A stretch of DNA of 64,000 nucleotides from Candidatus Riesia sp. GBBU (GTDB lineage: Bacteria > Pseudomonadota > Gammaproteobacteria > Enterobacterales > Enterobacteriaceae). Each line of letters opens with the position of its first letter. The first letter of the stretch is position 1. Where the stretch lies: positions 253,918-317,917 of the forward strand of contig CP012849.1 in assembly GCA_002074035.1 (NCBI GenBank), written 5' to 3'. The translations under genes and the position numbers were made by a program. Below, piece by piece: positions 52,423 through 61,966 of this stretch. Under the pieces are notes generated by a model that made no database searches, was not told the DNA's origin, and saw only the letters and a program-made list of their open reading frames with translations.

Positions 52423-54375
52423 TTATATCTTTTTTTTTGATTTACATGAAGTAGATTGTTTTTTATAAGTTGCAACAAAGATATTTTTTTTATCTTTTTT
52501 TACTTTCTCTTTATTTTTTTCAATTTCTGAATAATCATGTTCTAAGAAATCCACATCAAATGTTTTCAATTTTCTTCTGTTAAGATAGTTTGAGCTTTTA
52601 TATCTGTCTTGATTTATTTTTGAATATTTACAATTTTTTTCTCCATTTTTAAGTAGTATGTAAAACTTTTTATAAAAATCTTTTAGAAGAACTAATGCTT
52701 GATTGAATATATTCTTTGAAATTCTTTTTCTAGAAAAAGATCCTTCTTTACTTAAAGTATCACTTTTTTTTTGTAGTTTCTGTCTAAGTATAGACTTTAC
52801 AAAATAATTGTTTATCATTAATTTTTCATTTTTCTTAAAAATTTCTTTTTTATGATGTTTATATGCAAAAAATTTTTTTTTGAAAGAAAGATTTTTTTCT
52901 TTTTTTAAAATTTTTATAAAGTTATAATTTGGTGATTTTATTTTCTCATTAGGAATTATGACAATTCGTAAATTCTTCTTTCTTTTTTCCATTTCATTTA
53001 CAAAATGTCTTTTTTCATTTAATAAATAAGAAGCAATTGGAATAGGTACTACAACATGTATTTCTATTATATCTTCTCTAGAAATTTCTTCTTCTATAGT
53101 TCTTAGAATTGACAACGAAATAGATGAGTTATTTCTAACTATTCCTTCTCCTTTGCATCTAGGACAAATACAACAAATAGATTTATAAAGTGGAGAGCTA
53201 AGTCTCTGTCTAGACATTTCAAGTAATCCAAAACGAGATATTTTTCCAATTTGGATTCTAGCACGATCATTTTTAGTCTTATCTTTAAAATGATTTTCTA
53301 TTTCTTTTATATGAGATGTCGAGCTCATATCTATGAAATCTATTACAATCAATCCTCCTAGATCTCTGATTTTAAGTTGACGAGATATTTCATCTACTGC
53401 TTCTAAGTTAGTATTAAAAGCTGTTTCTTCTATATCTACTCCAGTAGTTGAGCGAGAAGAGTTTATATCAATCGCTGTTAATGCTTCAGTTGAATCAATT
53501 ACTAAAGATCCTCCAGACGGGAGTCTAACTTCTCTTTTTAACGCAGATTCAATTTGTGATTCGATCCCATAATAGCTGAATAAAGGGATCTTTTTATTAT
53601 AAAATTTAATTCTTTTAGAAAATCCACTTAATCCAATTTCTTCTATATAGTTACGCGCTAATATTACAACTTCTGACTTATCTATAATAATTTCTTCTAT
53701 ATCTTCCTGAATAAGATCTCTGAAAGCTCTTATGATTACATTGCTTTCTTGATGTATTAGAAAAGGAGCAGAATTTCTTTCAGCAGATCTTTTTATTGCT
53801 TTCCAATGATTTATTCTATATTGCAGATCTCTTTGTAAAATTTTTACAGATTTTCCTAATCCTGCTGTTCTGACTATTAGTCCCATTTCTTTCGGGACTT
53901 CTAAAGAAGATATGATCTCCTTTAGTTCTATCCTGTCTTCTCCCAATATTTTTCTAGATATTCCTTCTATTTTAGGATTATTTGGCATTAATACAAGATA
54001 ACTTCCTGCCAAACTTATAAAAGTAGTTAATGCAGCCCCTTTATTACCTCTCTCATCCTTATCAACCTGTATGATTATTTCCTGACCTTCTTTCAAAACT
54101 TCTTTTATACTCAAGTTTTCTTTGCTACTTCTTTTAAAGAAGAAATATTCATCTGAAATTTCTTTGACTGGAAGAAATCCATGTTTTCTAGATCCATAAT
54201 CAACAAATACTGCATTTAAACTTGGTTCGATTTTAACTATTCTACCTTTATAAATATTTGATTTTTTTTGCTCATTTTTTACGTTTTCTACATCTAAATC
54301 ACAAAGATATCTTCCATCTATAATAGCTACTCTGAGCTCTTCCTGTTGTATTGCATTAATTAACATTTTCTTCAT
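52423..54375 (-). CDS. rne: Ribonuclease E, catalytic half with a short basic tail
   Basis: Endonuclease for mRNA decay and for rRNA and tRNA maturation. 650 residues against 1061 in E. coli. The S1 domain is at about 35-120 (IYKGRIVKIEPSLNAVFVDYG, HGFLPVKEI), with 5' sensor and DNase I-like regions after it. Catalytic Asp residues lie in AIDINSSR and VIDFIDM. The Zn-link is CPRCKGEG. After about residue 500 only a Lys-rich, unconserved tail remains, so the scaffold for RhlB, enolase and PNPase is missing. I start at 54375 (MKKMLINAIQQEELR) as in E. coli; the frame is open for 12 more codons upstream. Divergent from rluC. Confidence 0.95.
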   Translation of the reverse strand: MKKMLINAIQQEELRVAIIDGRYLCDLDVENVKNEQKKSNIYKGRIVKIEPSLNAVFVDYGSRKHGFLPVKEISDEYFFFKRSSKENLSIKEVLKEGQEIIIQVDKDERGNKGAALTTFISLAGSYLVLMPNNPKIEGISRKILGEDRIELKEIISSLEVPKEMGLIVRTAGLGKSVKILQRDLQYRINHWKAIKRSAERNSAPFLIHQESNVIIRAFRDLIQEDIEEIIIDKSEVVILARNYIEEIGLSGFSKRIKFYNKKIPLFSYYGIESQIESALKREVRLPSGGSLVIDSTEALTAIDINSSRSTTGVDIEETAFNTNLEAVDEISRQLKIRDLGGLIVIDFIDMSSTSHIKEIENHFKDKTKNDRARIQIGKISRFGLLEMSRQRLSSPLYKSICCICPRCKGEGIVRNNSSISLSILRTIEEEISREDIIEIHVVVPIPIASYLLNEKRHFVNEMEKRKKNLRIVIIPNEKIKSPNYNFIKILKKEKNLSFKKKFFAYKHHKKEIFKKNEKLMINNYFVKSILRQKLQKKSDTLSKEGSFSRKRISKNIFNQALVLLKDFYKKFYILLKNGEKNCKYSKINQDRYKSSNYLNRRKLKTFDVDFLEHDYSEIEKNKEKVKKDKKNIFVATYKKQSTSCKSKKKI

Positions 54376-54670
54376 AATAAATTCATCAGTTTCGTAACGT
54401 AAATTTATCAAAATTTTATTTATTTTTTAAAATCATTATTAGAAGTTTTAGGTATTCTTAACAATATGAATGTAAAATAGATCTTCAGTATACTAATTCA
54501 ATGAGTTACTTTCTATCGAAAGATAACATTTATTACTTTACATTCATAGATTATAAAACTTTCAGTTCAAAAAAAATTAGCACTAAAATGAAATTGAAAA
54601 ATAATATTTAAAAGAATATTATGAATTCAGTTCCATTTTTGATTCTACAAAATTTTAATATAATAAATCT

Positions 54671-55603
54671 ATGTTTCTAAGAAATAGAACATTAATTTCA
54701 GTAAGTACAGAAGACTTAAACAGAAGAGTAGATAATTTTTTATTTAAAAGGTATAAAAAAATTCCAAGACATTTTATTTATAAAAATTTAAGAAAAGGTA
54801 AAATTAGAATAAATAATTTGAAAATTTCACATAAATATAAGTTATCTTACAGAGATATAATTAGCTTACCAAATGAGTCATTTGGAAGTTATAAAGATGA
54901 AAGAAGAAAAATTTTAATAAAGAAAAATAGTGCAACTATAAAAAGAATTATATATGAAGATAATCATTTACTAGCTATAAATAAACCGTCCGGTGTTCCA
55001 GTACATGGAGGAAGTAAAATACATTATGGTATAATTGAATTCTTAAGATCTACTTATCCAAAAAATCAATTTTTAGAACTAGCTCATAGACTTGATAAAG
55101 ATACTTCAGGAATTTTATTAATTGCTAAAAAGATGTCTGTTCTTAGAAATCTGCATGAACAAATAAGAAATAAAATAGTTAAGAAAAAATATTTCGCTTT
55201 AGTAAAAGGAAGTTGGCCTAAGAATATAAAAACAGTTAAATTACCTATACTAAAAAAAACTTTTAATTTTAAAACATTTAAATTTAAGGAATTGTTTCAA
55301 CATGCAGAAACGAAATTCAAAATAGAAAAAAATTTTTCTATTGCAACTTTAATGTCTGTTGAACCAGTTACTGGAAGAACTCATCAAATTAGATTACATT
55401 CTAAATTTCTTTCTCATCCAATAGCATTAGATAAAAGTTATGGTGATCAAAAGTTCAATAAAGAACTAAAAAAAATTGGCTTGAAAAGGTTGTTTCTACA
55501 TTCTTACTATTTAAGATTTTTTCATCCAAATACAAAAAAAAATCTAGCTCTTGTTTCACCTTTAGATGATAATTTAATAGAATGTTTACTAAGAATAAAA
55601 TGA
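54671..55603 (+). CDS. rluC: 23S rRNA pseudouridine synthase C
   Basis: Makes pseudouridine at 23S positions 955, 2504 and 2580 in E. coli. 310 residues (E. coli 319). An N-terminal S4-like domain at about residues 14-75 (RRVDNFLFKRYKKIPRHFIYKNLRKG in pieces) is followed by the RluA-family core with the catalytic Asp in HRLDKDTSGI, then EPVTGRTHQIR. Placement next to rne is as in E. coli. Confidence 0.95.
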   Translation: MFLRNRTLISVSTEDLNRRVDNFLFKRYKKIPRHFIYKNLRKGKIRINNLKISHKYKLSYRDIISLPNESFGSYKDERRKILIKKNSATIKRIIYEDNHLLAINKPSGVPVHGGSKIHYGIIEFLRSTYPKNQFLELAHRLDKDTSGILLIAKKMSVLRNLHEQIRNKIVKKKYFALVKGSWPKNIKTVKLPILKKTFNFKTFKFKELFQHAETKFKIEKNFSIATLMSVEPVTGRTHQIRLHSKFLSHPIALDKSYGDQKFNKELKKIGLKRLFLHSYYLRFFHPNTKKNLALVSPLDDNLIECLLRIK

Positions 55604-55719
55604 TTAGATAAAATTAAGTTTATTTTAATTTTGTTTAAATTCTTTAAATACTTTGTTAACTTTTTTAAGTAACTATATTTTTATAACATTTAATTATTTG
55701 TTTAAATTAATAATTGATT

Positions 55720-55749
55720 TTGACTTTTTTTATCTTTTACAGATAAAAT
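55720..55749 (+). promoter_or_regulatory. Candidate promoter of rpmF-fab operon
   Basis: TTGACT (55720-55725), an 18-base spacer, then TAAAAT (55744-55749), about 48 bases before the rpmF ATG. The -35 is one of the closest to consensus seen in the window. Confidence 0.5.
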
Positions 55750-55797
55750 ATTTTTGTAAAAACTTAATATTTTAAATTTTAAACACTAGGAAACACT

Positions 55798-55989
55798 ATG
55801 GCAGTTCAACAAAATAAGTCTACTAGATCAAAGAAAAAAATGCGTCGTTCACATGATAATATAAAGATATTCAATCTTTCTAGAGAAAAGGTATCTGGAG
55901 AAATACATATAAGACATCATATGACAAGAAATGGATATTATAGAGGTAAAAAATTCATATTAAAGAATGATTCTAGTTCAAAGAATTAA
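55798..55989 (+). CDS. rpmF: 50S ribosomal protein L32
   Basis: 63 residues (E. coli 57). [20 protein letters not shown] at the N-terminus is diagnostic, as is [15 protein letters not shown] near the end. AGGAAACACT precedes the ATG. yceD upstream and plsX downstream, its E. coli neighbours, are missing. Confidence 0.97.
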   Translation: MAVQQNKSTRSKKKMRRSHDNIKIFNLSREKVSGEIHIRHHMTRNGYYRGKKFILKNDSSSKN

Positions 55990-56292
55990 TTTCTTTATCT
56001 TCGATAAATAAAAATTATATAATTGTAGTTTCTAACACTAGAGTATTAATCTGTTCCTAGAATAAATTAAAATTCGTTTTAATATTCAATTAAGCTAAAA
56101 TTGAGTGTTTTGTAGTCTTTCTATTTTGTTTGTAATATTTATGTTCGTACTTTTATTAGACTTGTTTTTCATAGAGAATTCTTTAGTTTCTTTAAAATTT
56201 TTTGTTTTTTATCAAAAATTTAAAAATTTCTAATGAACAGAAAAAACGATTTTATAGAAGTTTATTTTTGTTATAGATAAAGAATTAAAAAA
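55990..56292. other. Spacer where plsX would lie
   Basis: 303 bases between rpmF and fabH with no frame and no recognisable plsX remnant. E. coli has plsX (about 1.1 kb) exactly here. Confidence 0.55.
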
Positions 56293-57246
56293 ATGCATAC
56301 TAAAATATTAGGAACTGGAAGTTATCTTCCAATGAAGATACGTACGAACTTTGATTTAGAAAAAATGGTTCATACTTCAAATGAATGGATAGTTTCTAGA
56401 ACAGGAATAAAAGAAAGAAGAATAGCTGAAAAATATGAAACTGTTTCTATGATGGGCGCAAATGCAGCTAAGAAAGCATTAGAAATGTCAGGAGTAAAAA
56501 AAAATGAAATAGATTTAGTTATTGTTGCTACTACATCATCAAGTCATGCTTTCCCTAGTACAGCATGTCAAATTCAAAAGATATTAGGTATAAATAATTG
56601 TATAGCATTTGATGTATCTGCTGCTTGCGCCGGTTTCATCTATGCTTTGAGTATATGTGATCAATATATTAAAACTGGTATGGTGAAAAAAGCTTTAATA
56701 ATTGGATCTGATGTATTATCAAAATTTTTAGATCCAATCGATAGAAACACTTTGGTTTTATTTGGAGATGCAGCTGGAGCAGTTGTTGTAGTTTGTTCTT
56801 CTAGTCCAGGAATTTTATCAACTTATCTATGTGCAAATGGAAATTATGGAGATTTATTAACACTTCAAAATAAAGAATATAATGAAGATACGAAACCTTC
56901 TTATATAAGAATGTCTGGAAGTGAAGTGTTTAAAATTGCTGTAAATGAACTTGTTAAAACTATTCAAAAGACATTAAAAGAAAATAATTTAAAATGGAAT
57001 TTATTAGACTGGTTAATTCCACATCAAGCTAATTTAAGAATTATTCAAGCAATATCAAGAAAGTTGTCTGTCTCAATGGACAAAATCATCATTACATTAG
57101 ACAAATATGGAAATACTTCATCTGCTTCGATACCAACTGCTCTTGATCAAGCGATAAGAGATAGAAAAATAAAAAAAGGTAATATAGTTTTGTTAGAAGC
57201 GTTTGGTGGTGGATTTACATGGGGATCATCATTAATACAATTTTAG
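56293..57246 (+). CDS. fabH: 3-oxoacyl-ACP synthase III
   Basis: Condenses acetyl-CoA with malonyl-ACP to start fatty-acid synthesis. 317 residues, as in E. coli. The catalytic triad is visible: Cys in VSAACAGF, His in IPHQANLRI and Asn in YGNTSSAS. It is followed 14 bases later by fabD. Confidence 0.98.
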   Translation: MHTKILGTGSYLPMKIRTNFDLEKMVHTSNEWIVSRTGIKERRIAEKYETVSMMGANAAKKALEMSGVKKNEIDLVIVATTSSSHAFPSTACQIQKILGINNCIAFDVSAACAGFIYALSICDQYIKTGMVKKALIIGSDVLSKFLDPIDRNTLVLFGDAAGAVVVVCSSSPGILSTYLCANGNYGDLLTLQNKEYNEDTKPSYIRMSGSEVFKIAVNELVKTIQKTLKENNLKWNLLDWLIPHQANLRIIQAISRKLSVSMDKIIITLDKYGNTSSASIPTALDQAIRDRKIKKGNIVLLEAFGGGFTWGSSLIQF

Positions 57247-57260
57247 AGAATTGAAAGCGA

Positions 57261-58202
57261 ATGAAAAATTTTGCTATAATTTTTCCTGGACAAGGATCTC
57301 AACATATCGGTATGTTATCGGATTTGTTTAAAAAATTTTCTATAATTCAAGAAACATTTAATGAATCTTCTGAAGTACTTGGATATAATTTATGGAATTT
57401 AATACAAAATGGTCCAAAAATAGAACTTGACAGGACATGGAGATCTCAACCAGCTATTTTGACAGCTTCTGTTTCTATTTTTCGTCTATTTATGAAAAAA
57501 GTATTTATACTTCCAAGAATTATGGCGGGTCATAGTCTTGGAGAATACTCAGCTCTTGTATGTTCTGGAGTTATTGATTTTAGATCAGCTGTTAGATTAG
57601 TAGAAACTAGAGGTAAACTGATGCAAGAATCTATAGAAGATAGAGAAACAGAAACTTATGCTATTATTGGAATAGATAAGTCTACGATAAGAGATATATG
57701 TCTTCACGTCTCTTCTAAGTCTCAAATTGTTTCTATTTCTAGTTTTAATTCTGATGAACAAGTTGTAATATCTGGAGATAAAAAAGCCGTCAGAAATGTA
57801 CTAAAATACTGTAGTTATTTTTCTAAAAGAAAATATTTTTTCCCTTTATCAATTAGTGTTCCTTCACATTGTGATATTATGAAGCCTGCTGCGAAAAAAT
57901 TGTTTAATGTTCTGGAAGAAGTTGTTTTTAAATCTCCAAAAATTGATGTAGTAAATAATGTAGATGTTTTAGTTGAGAAGAATGAGAATAGAATTAAACA
58001 AGCTTTAAAAAAACATTTATATCTTCCGGTACGTTGGTTAGAAATAATGAGATTTATAGAAAAACAAGGTTGTAATATATTATTCGAAATTGGACCAGGA
58101 AATGTGTTAACTAACTTATCAAAAAGAATAACAAGGAAAGTTCTTGCCTTTCAAATAAATAATTTTGAATCTTTGAATAAAGCATTATTGAAATTTTTAT
58201 GA
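57261..58202 (+). CDS. fabD: Malonyl-CoA:ACP transacylase
   Basis: Loads malonate onto ACP. 313 residues (E. coli 309). FPGQGSQHIGML at the start, nucleophile motif GHSLGEYSAL, Arg in ETRGKLMQ, and the active-site His in VPSHCDIM. The TGA stop is followed within 8 bases by the fabG start, and the fabG Shine-Dalgarno overlaps this stop. Confidence 0.98.
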   Translation: MKNFAIIFPGQGSQHIGMLSDLFKKFSIIQETFNESSEVLGYNLWNLIQNGPKIELDRTWRSQPAILTASVSIFRLFMKKVFILPRIMAGHSLGEYSALVCSGVIDFRSAVRLVETRGKLMQESIEDRETETYAIIGIDKSTIRDICLHVSSKSQIVSISSFNSDEQVVISGDKKAVRNVLKYCSYFSKRKYFFPLSISVPSHCDIMKPAAKKLFNVLEEVVFKSPKIDVVNNVDVLVEKNENRIKQALKKHLYLPVRWLEIMRFIEKQGCNILFEIGPGNVLTNLSKRITRKVLAFQINNFESLNKALLKFL

Positions 58203-58209
58203 GGTGAAA

Positions 58210-58944
58210 GTGAATTTTACTAAAAAAATAGTTTTAGTTACTGGAGCAAGCAAAGGAATTGGAATGGAGATATCAACTTCTTTTATGAAAAAAGGGGCAG
58301 TAGTTATTGGAACCTCAAGAAGTAAAAAAGGAGTAGAAATAATTAATGATTTCTTACAAGGGAATGGTAAAGGATATATACTTGATGTAACAAGATTAAA
58401 TTCGATTTGTAAAATTGTTTCTGAAGTAAAAAACGAATTTGGAGAAATTGATATTTTAATAAATAATGCTGGCATTATAATTGATAATCTTTTAGTAAAG
58501 ATGGTAAAAAAACATTGGGATAAAGTAATTAAAACAAATTTAACTTCTGTTTTTATGCTATCTAAAGCTGTTGTAAAACCTATGATTAGAAAAAGATACG
58601 GTCGTATAATTTCAATTAGTTCAGTTTCTGGTATTAGTGGAAACATTGGACAAACGAATTATTCATCTTCTAAAGCTGGAATTATTGCATTTAGTAAATC
58701 ATTAGCCAGGGAAATATCATCAAAAGGGGTTACAGTAAATGTAGTTTCTCCTGGATTTATAGAAACAAATATGATCAAAAAATTTACAAAGAAACAAAGA
58801 AAAATTATTGAATCTCAAATACCAATTGGTCGTTTTGGATATCCTAAAGAAGTAGCTGAGGTAGTTTTATTTCTTGCTTCAGAAAAGTCTTCTTATATTA
58901 CTGGAGAAACTATAAATGTTAATGGTGGTATATATATGATCTAA
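58210..58944 (+). CDS. fabG: 3-oxoacyl-ACP reductase, GTG start
   Basis: NADPH-dependent reductase of fatty-acid elongation, SDR family. 244 residues, the E. coli length, when started at the GTG at 58210 (MNFTKKIVLVTG). GAGG at 58201-58204 lies 5 bases upstream. An alternative GTG at 58204 would place the start inside that site. TGASKGIG binds NADPH. NNAG, the catalytic Ser in ISSVSG, and YSSSK complete the active site. SPGFIETNM follows. Confidence 0.97.
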   Translation: MNFTKKIVLVTGASKGIGMEISTSFMKKGAVVIGTSRSKKGVEIINDFLQGNGKGYILDVTRLNSICKIVSEVKNEFGEIDILINNAGIIIDNLLVKMVKKHWDKVIKTNLTSVFMLSKAVVKPMIRKRYGRIISISSVSGISGNIGQTNYSSSKAGIIAFSKSLAREISSKGVTVNVVSPGFIETNMIKKFTKKQRKIIESQIPIGRFGYPKEVAEVVLFLASEKSSYITGETINVNGGIYMI

Positions 58945-59028
58945 ATCGAATTTTTTAAATAGAAAGTTTATCATTTTAAATTAATAGTTTTAAAGTTCAA
59001 TTTAATTGCTTACTTGGAGTCTATTTAG

Positions 59029-59283
59029 ATGAATAATATTGAAGAAAGAGTGAAAAAAATAATATCTGATCAACTAGGAGTAAAAAAAGAAGATATATTA
59101 AACAGTTCTTCATTCGTTGAAGATTTAGGAGCAGACTCTCTCGACACAGTTGAACTAGTCATGTCTCTTGAAGAAGAATTTAATATAGAAATTACTGACG
59201 AAGAAGCAGAAAAAATAACTACAGTTCAATCTGCAATTTCTTATATCAGTAATTGCAAAAATCGAAAAGATTTTAGAAAATAA
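59029..59283 (+). CDS. acpP: Acyl carrier protein
   Basis: Carries acyl chains on a phosphopantetheine attached to Ser in [10 protein letters not shown]. 84 residues, slightly longer than the E. coli 78, with a basic extra tail [16 protein letters not shown] and [14 protein letters not shown] are nearly identical to E. coli. TTGGAG lies upstream of the ATG. fabF, next in E. coli, is absent. Confidence 0.98.
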   Translation: MNNIEERVKKIISDQLGVKKEDILNSSSFVEDLGADSLDTVELVMSLEEEFNIEITDEEAEKITTVQSAISYISNCKNRKDFRK

Positions 59284-59401
59284 TATTTTTAATAAATTCT
59301 TAAAAATTTTAGATTTATTATAATATTTTTGAATTTTCTAAAAGTTTTACAATTAAGTATCTTAAGAAAAAATGTTATATTTAGTTTTGTAAACAATAGA
59401 T

Positions 59402-60241
59402 ATGAAAATTTTTGTTAATAACATTAAAAGAAATAACATTTCAGTTTTAGACAGAGCTGTTCAATTCGGAGATGGATGCTTTACAACCATTTTGATAAAA
59501 AGAGGAACTCCAATTTTATTGGATGAACATATTTTAAGATTAAAAAATGGATTGAAAAAATTATTTATTCCTGAACTTGATTGGAAAAAACTAAAATATG
59601 ATATAAAAAAAATAGCCTTCATCAGCAAAAACACTTTTTCTGTGATTAAAATAATTATAAGTCGTGGAACTAGTTCTGGACGAGGATATAGCGTAATTGG
59701 ATGTAAGAGTCCAAATGTAATAAGTATTCTTAGCGAATATCCATCATGGTATTCAAAAAAAAGACATTTTGGTATAAATTTAATTTTTAGCAAGACTTTA
59801 ATTTGTGTTAGTAAGCATTTATCTCAAATAAAACATCTTAATAGACTAGAACAAATTTTAATAAAAAGAGAAATAGAATTATATTCTAAAGCTGATGAAG
59901 CAATAGTTTTAGACAATGAAAAAAGAATAATAAGTTGTTGTTCATCTAATATATTTTGGAGAAAGTCTAATATAATTTATACACCAAGTTTATTTTATGC
60001 TGGAGTTAGTGGAGTTATGAGAAAAATGGTTATTGATTTTATTCAAAAAAGTGAATATAAAATTAAATTTGTTTCACATAAAAAAGACTCTTTAAATAAT
60101 GCTGAAGAAATAGTTGTTACTAATTCTTTAATGCCTGTTTTTTTTGTTAAAAAAGTTTTTAATAAAAATAAGGTATTTTGGACATATAAATCTAAAAGTT
60201 TATTCTATACTCTCTCTTCTTATTGTTTAGATTTAAAATAA
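59402..60241 (+). CDS. pabC: Aminodeoxychorismate lyase
   Basis: PLP enzyme releasing p-aminobenzoate for folate. 279 residues (E. coli 269). DRAVQFGDGCFTT, SRGTSSGRGYS, the PLP Lys in IKHLNRLEQIL, DEAIVLD, SNIFWRK and the NSLMPV motif match PabC, not branched-chain aminotransferases. It takes the place after acpP where fabF stood. mltG, between pabC and tmk in E. coli, is also missing. Confidence 0.94.
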   Translation: MKIFVNNIKRNNISVLDRAVQFGDGCFTTILIKRGTPILLDEHILRLKNGLKKLFIPELDWKKLKYDIKKIAFISKNTFSVIKIIISRGTSSGRGYSVIGCKSPNVISILSEYPSWYSKKRHFGINLIFSKTLICVSKHLSQIKHLNRLEQILIKREIELYSKADEAIVLDNEKRIISCCSSNIFWRKSNIIYTPSLFYAGVSGVMRKMVIDFIQKSEYKIKFVSHKKDSLNNAEEIVVTNSLMPVFFVKKVFNKNKVFWTYKSKSLFYTLSSYCLDLK

Positions 60242-60363
60242 ATCTTAGATTTTATTATATCTTGTTGAGAAATTATATTAGATATAATTATGAAAATGTA
60301 TTTTAGTTATTAAGATTAATAGAATATATTGAATGTTTATTTTTACTTAAATATGAAATAAAT

Positions 60364-61011
60364 ATGAAAAGCAAGTATATAGCAATTGAAGGAATTGATG
60401 GATCTGGAAAAACAACAGCAACTAAAGTTGTTTTCAATATTTTAAAAAGTGCTGGAATTAAAAGAATAAAAATCATAAAACAACTGAAAGGAACAAATTT
60501 AGGAAAAGAACTTAGTAAATTAGTTCTTAATAAGAATAAAGAGAAAATCGAAAAAAAGTCTGAACTTCTTATTTTCTACGCTGCACATGTACAAACAGTT
60601 AAAACAGTTATATCACCTTTATTAGAAAAAGGGATTTGGATAATAAGTGACAGATGTGATTTATCATCTTATGCTTATCAAGGAGGTGGAAAAGGAATTG
60701 ATTTAGAGTTAATTGAAAAATTGAAGAATATTATGTTGAATGATTTTAATCCAGATTTAATCATATATTTGGATGTTTTACCTGAGATTGGGCTAAATAG
60801 GATAAAAAATAGAAAAAATATTGATGTAATGGAAAAAAATCCTTTATATTTCTTTAAGAAAGTTAGAAATTGTTATTTATCTTTATTAACAAAATATAGT
60901 TCTTTTATCAGAATAAACTCTAATCATCCAATAGAAATTGTAGAAAAACATATCTATATAAATGTTATGAAATGGTTACTTCAACAAAATGAATTGGTAT
61001 CCTTGGCTTAA
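60364..61011 (+). CDS. tmk: Thymidylate kinase
   Basis: Phosphorylates dTMP to dTDP. 215 residues (E. coli 213). P-loop EGIDGSGKTT, FYAAHVQTVKTVI, SDRCDLSSYAYQGGGKGID and YLDVLPEIGL are recognisable. The usually invariant TREPGGT loop reads IKQLKGT, losing the Arg-Glu-Pro, and the lid Asp-Arg (ELDRIE) is IDVME. The frame is full length. The 3' end overlaps holB by 23 bases. Confidence 0.94.
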   Translation: MKSKYIAIEGIDGSGKTTATKVVFNILKSAGIKRIKIIKQLKGTNLGKELSKLVLNKNKEKIEKKSELLIFYAAHVQTVKTVISPLLEKGIWIISDRCDLSSYAYQGGGKGIDLELIEKLKNIMLNDFNPDLIIYLDVLPEIGLNRIKNRKNIDVMEKNPLYFFKKVRNCYLSLLTKYSSFIRINSNHPIEIVEKHIYINVMKWLLQQNELVSLA

Positions 61012-61966
61012 CTCTTATTACAAAAAATTGATTTCATGCTTTCAAAAGAAGTATAAAAAAAATTCTTTACTATTGTTTTCTGATTACGGAGTAGGGAGTG
61101 AATCGATTGTTTATGCAATAGGTCGATGGTTAGTATGTAATAATAGAAACGGTGTAAAAAGCTGTAAAACATGTAAAAATTGTTATTTGTCTATTTCAAA
61201 GACTTATCCACATTGGTATAACATTGATGGAAATAGTTCATATCTAAATATAAGTTATGTTCGTTCATTAATTGGAAAATTACATTTTTTCTCACATAAT
61301 ATGAATAAAGTAATTTGTGTTTATAATACAGAAAATGTTCGAGAATCTATTTTACACATTTTAATAAAAATGATAGATAAACTATTTGTAAACACATATT
61401 TTTTATTTGATTCTCATAATATGAACGATTTAGTTAGTTTAGTTCGTAGTAGAAGTTTGTTTCTCTCGTTAAAGAGACCTAAGAAAAAGTTTATTATTTC
61501 ATTCTTAAAACGTGTAAAGAAAAAAGAAGTTTCTTCTTTAGATATTAAAATGGCTGTTGATTTATACTCTGGATCTCCAGTTTATGCTTTCCTTTTCTTA
61601 GAAAGGAATAAATTGAAAGATAGATTAAGATTTTTTAATATTTTAAATGAAAAAATTTTACATAGAGATGTTTTGAGTTTATATTTCGAACTTCTTAAAG
61701 ACACACATGAAAAAGTTTGCTGGATGATAAGTATTTTACTTGATACAGTTAAATTTCTGTGTAACATAAAAGACATAACAAATTATGATCAAACTAATTT
61801 AATCAAGAATTTGAAAAATTTGAGTTTTTCGTCTTTATATAAGATGATATGCTCTTTAATTTCATTTAAAAAGGAAGTTGCTCTTGATTTTTATAAAAAT
61901 CAAGAAGTTATGATTTTTGACAAATTATTATTATTTAATTTTTTATGTTTCAAGGAGATATTTTGA
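60989..61966 (+). CDS. holB: DNA polymerase III delta' subunit
   Basis: Clamp-loader stator. 325 residues (E. coli 334). NWYPWLNSYYKKL opens like E. coli MRWYPWL. A zinc module has SCKTCKNC. The sensor motif LRSRC reads VRSRS, with the Arg finger kept. The C-terminal helical collar is poorly conserved. The start lies within tmk, and its TGA stop overlaps the tatD TTG start as TTGA. Confidence 0.92.
   Translation: MNWYPWLNSYYKKLISCFQKKYKKNSLLLFSDYGVGSESIVYAIGRWLVCNNRNGVKSCKTCKNCYLSISKTYPHWYNIDGNSSYLNISYVRSLIGKLHFFSHNMNKVICVYNTENVRESILHILIKMIDKLFVNTYFLFDSHNMNDLVSLVRSRSLFLSLKRPKKKFIISFLKRVKKKEVSSLDIKMAVDLYSGSPVYAFLFLERNKLKDRLRFFNILNEKILHRDVLSLYFELLKDTHEKVCWMISILLDTVKFLCNIKDITNYDQTNLIKNLKNLSFSSLYKMICSLISFKKEVALDFYKNQEVMIFDKLLLFNFLCFKEIF

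Noticed and set aside
58197-58646. 149-codon antisense frame over fabG
   Set aside because: Lies fully on the complementary strand of a strongly conserved gene and has no recognisable family.
61204-61212. Perfect DnaA box TTATCCACA
   Set aside because: Single copy inside holB, coding for a conserved Tyr-Pro-His stretch; no cluster, no A+T unwinding region or origin-type gene context.
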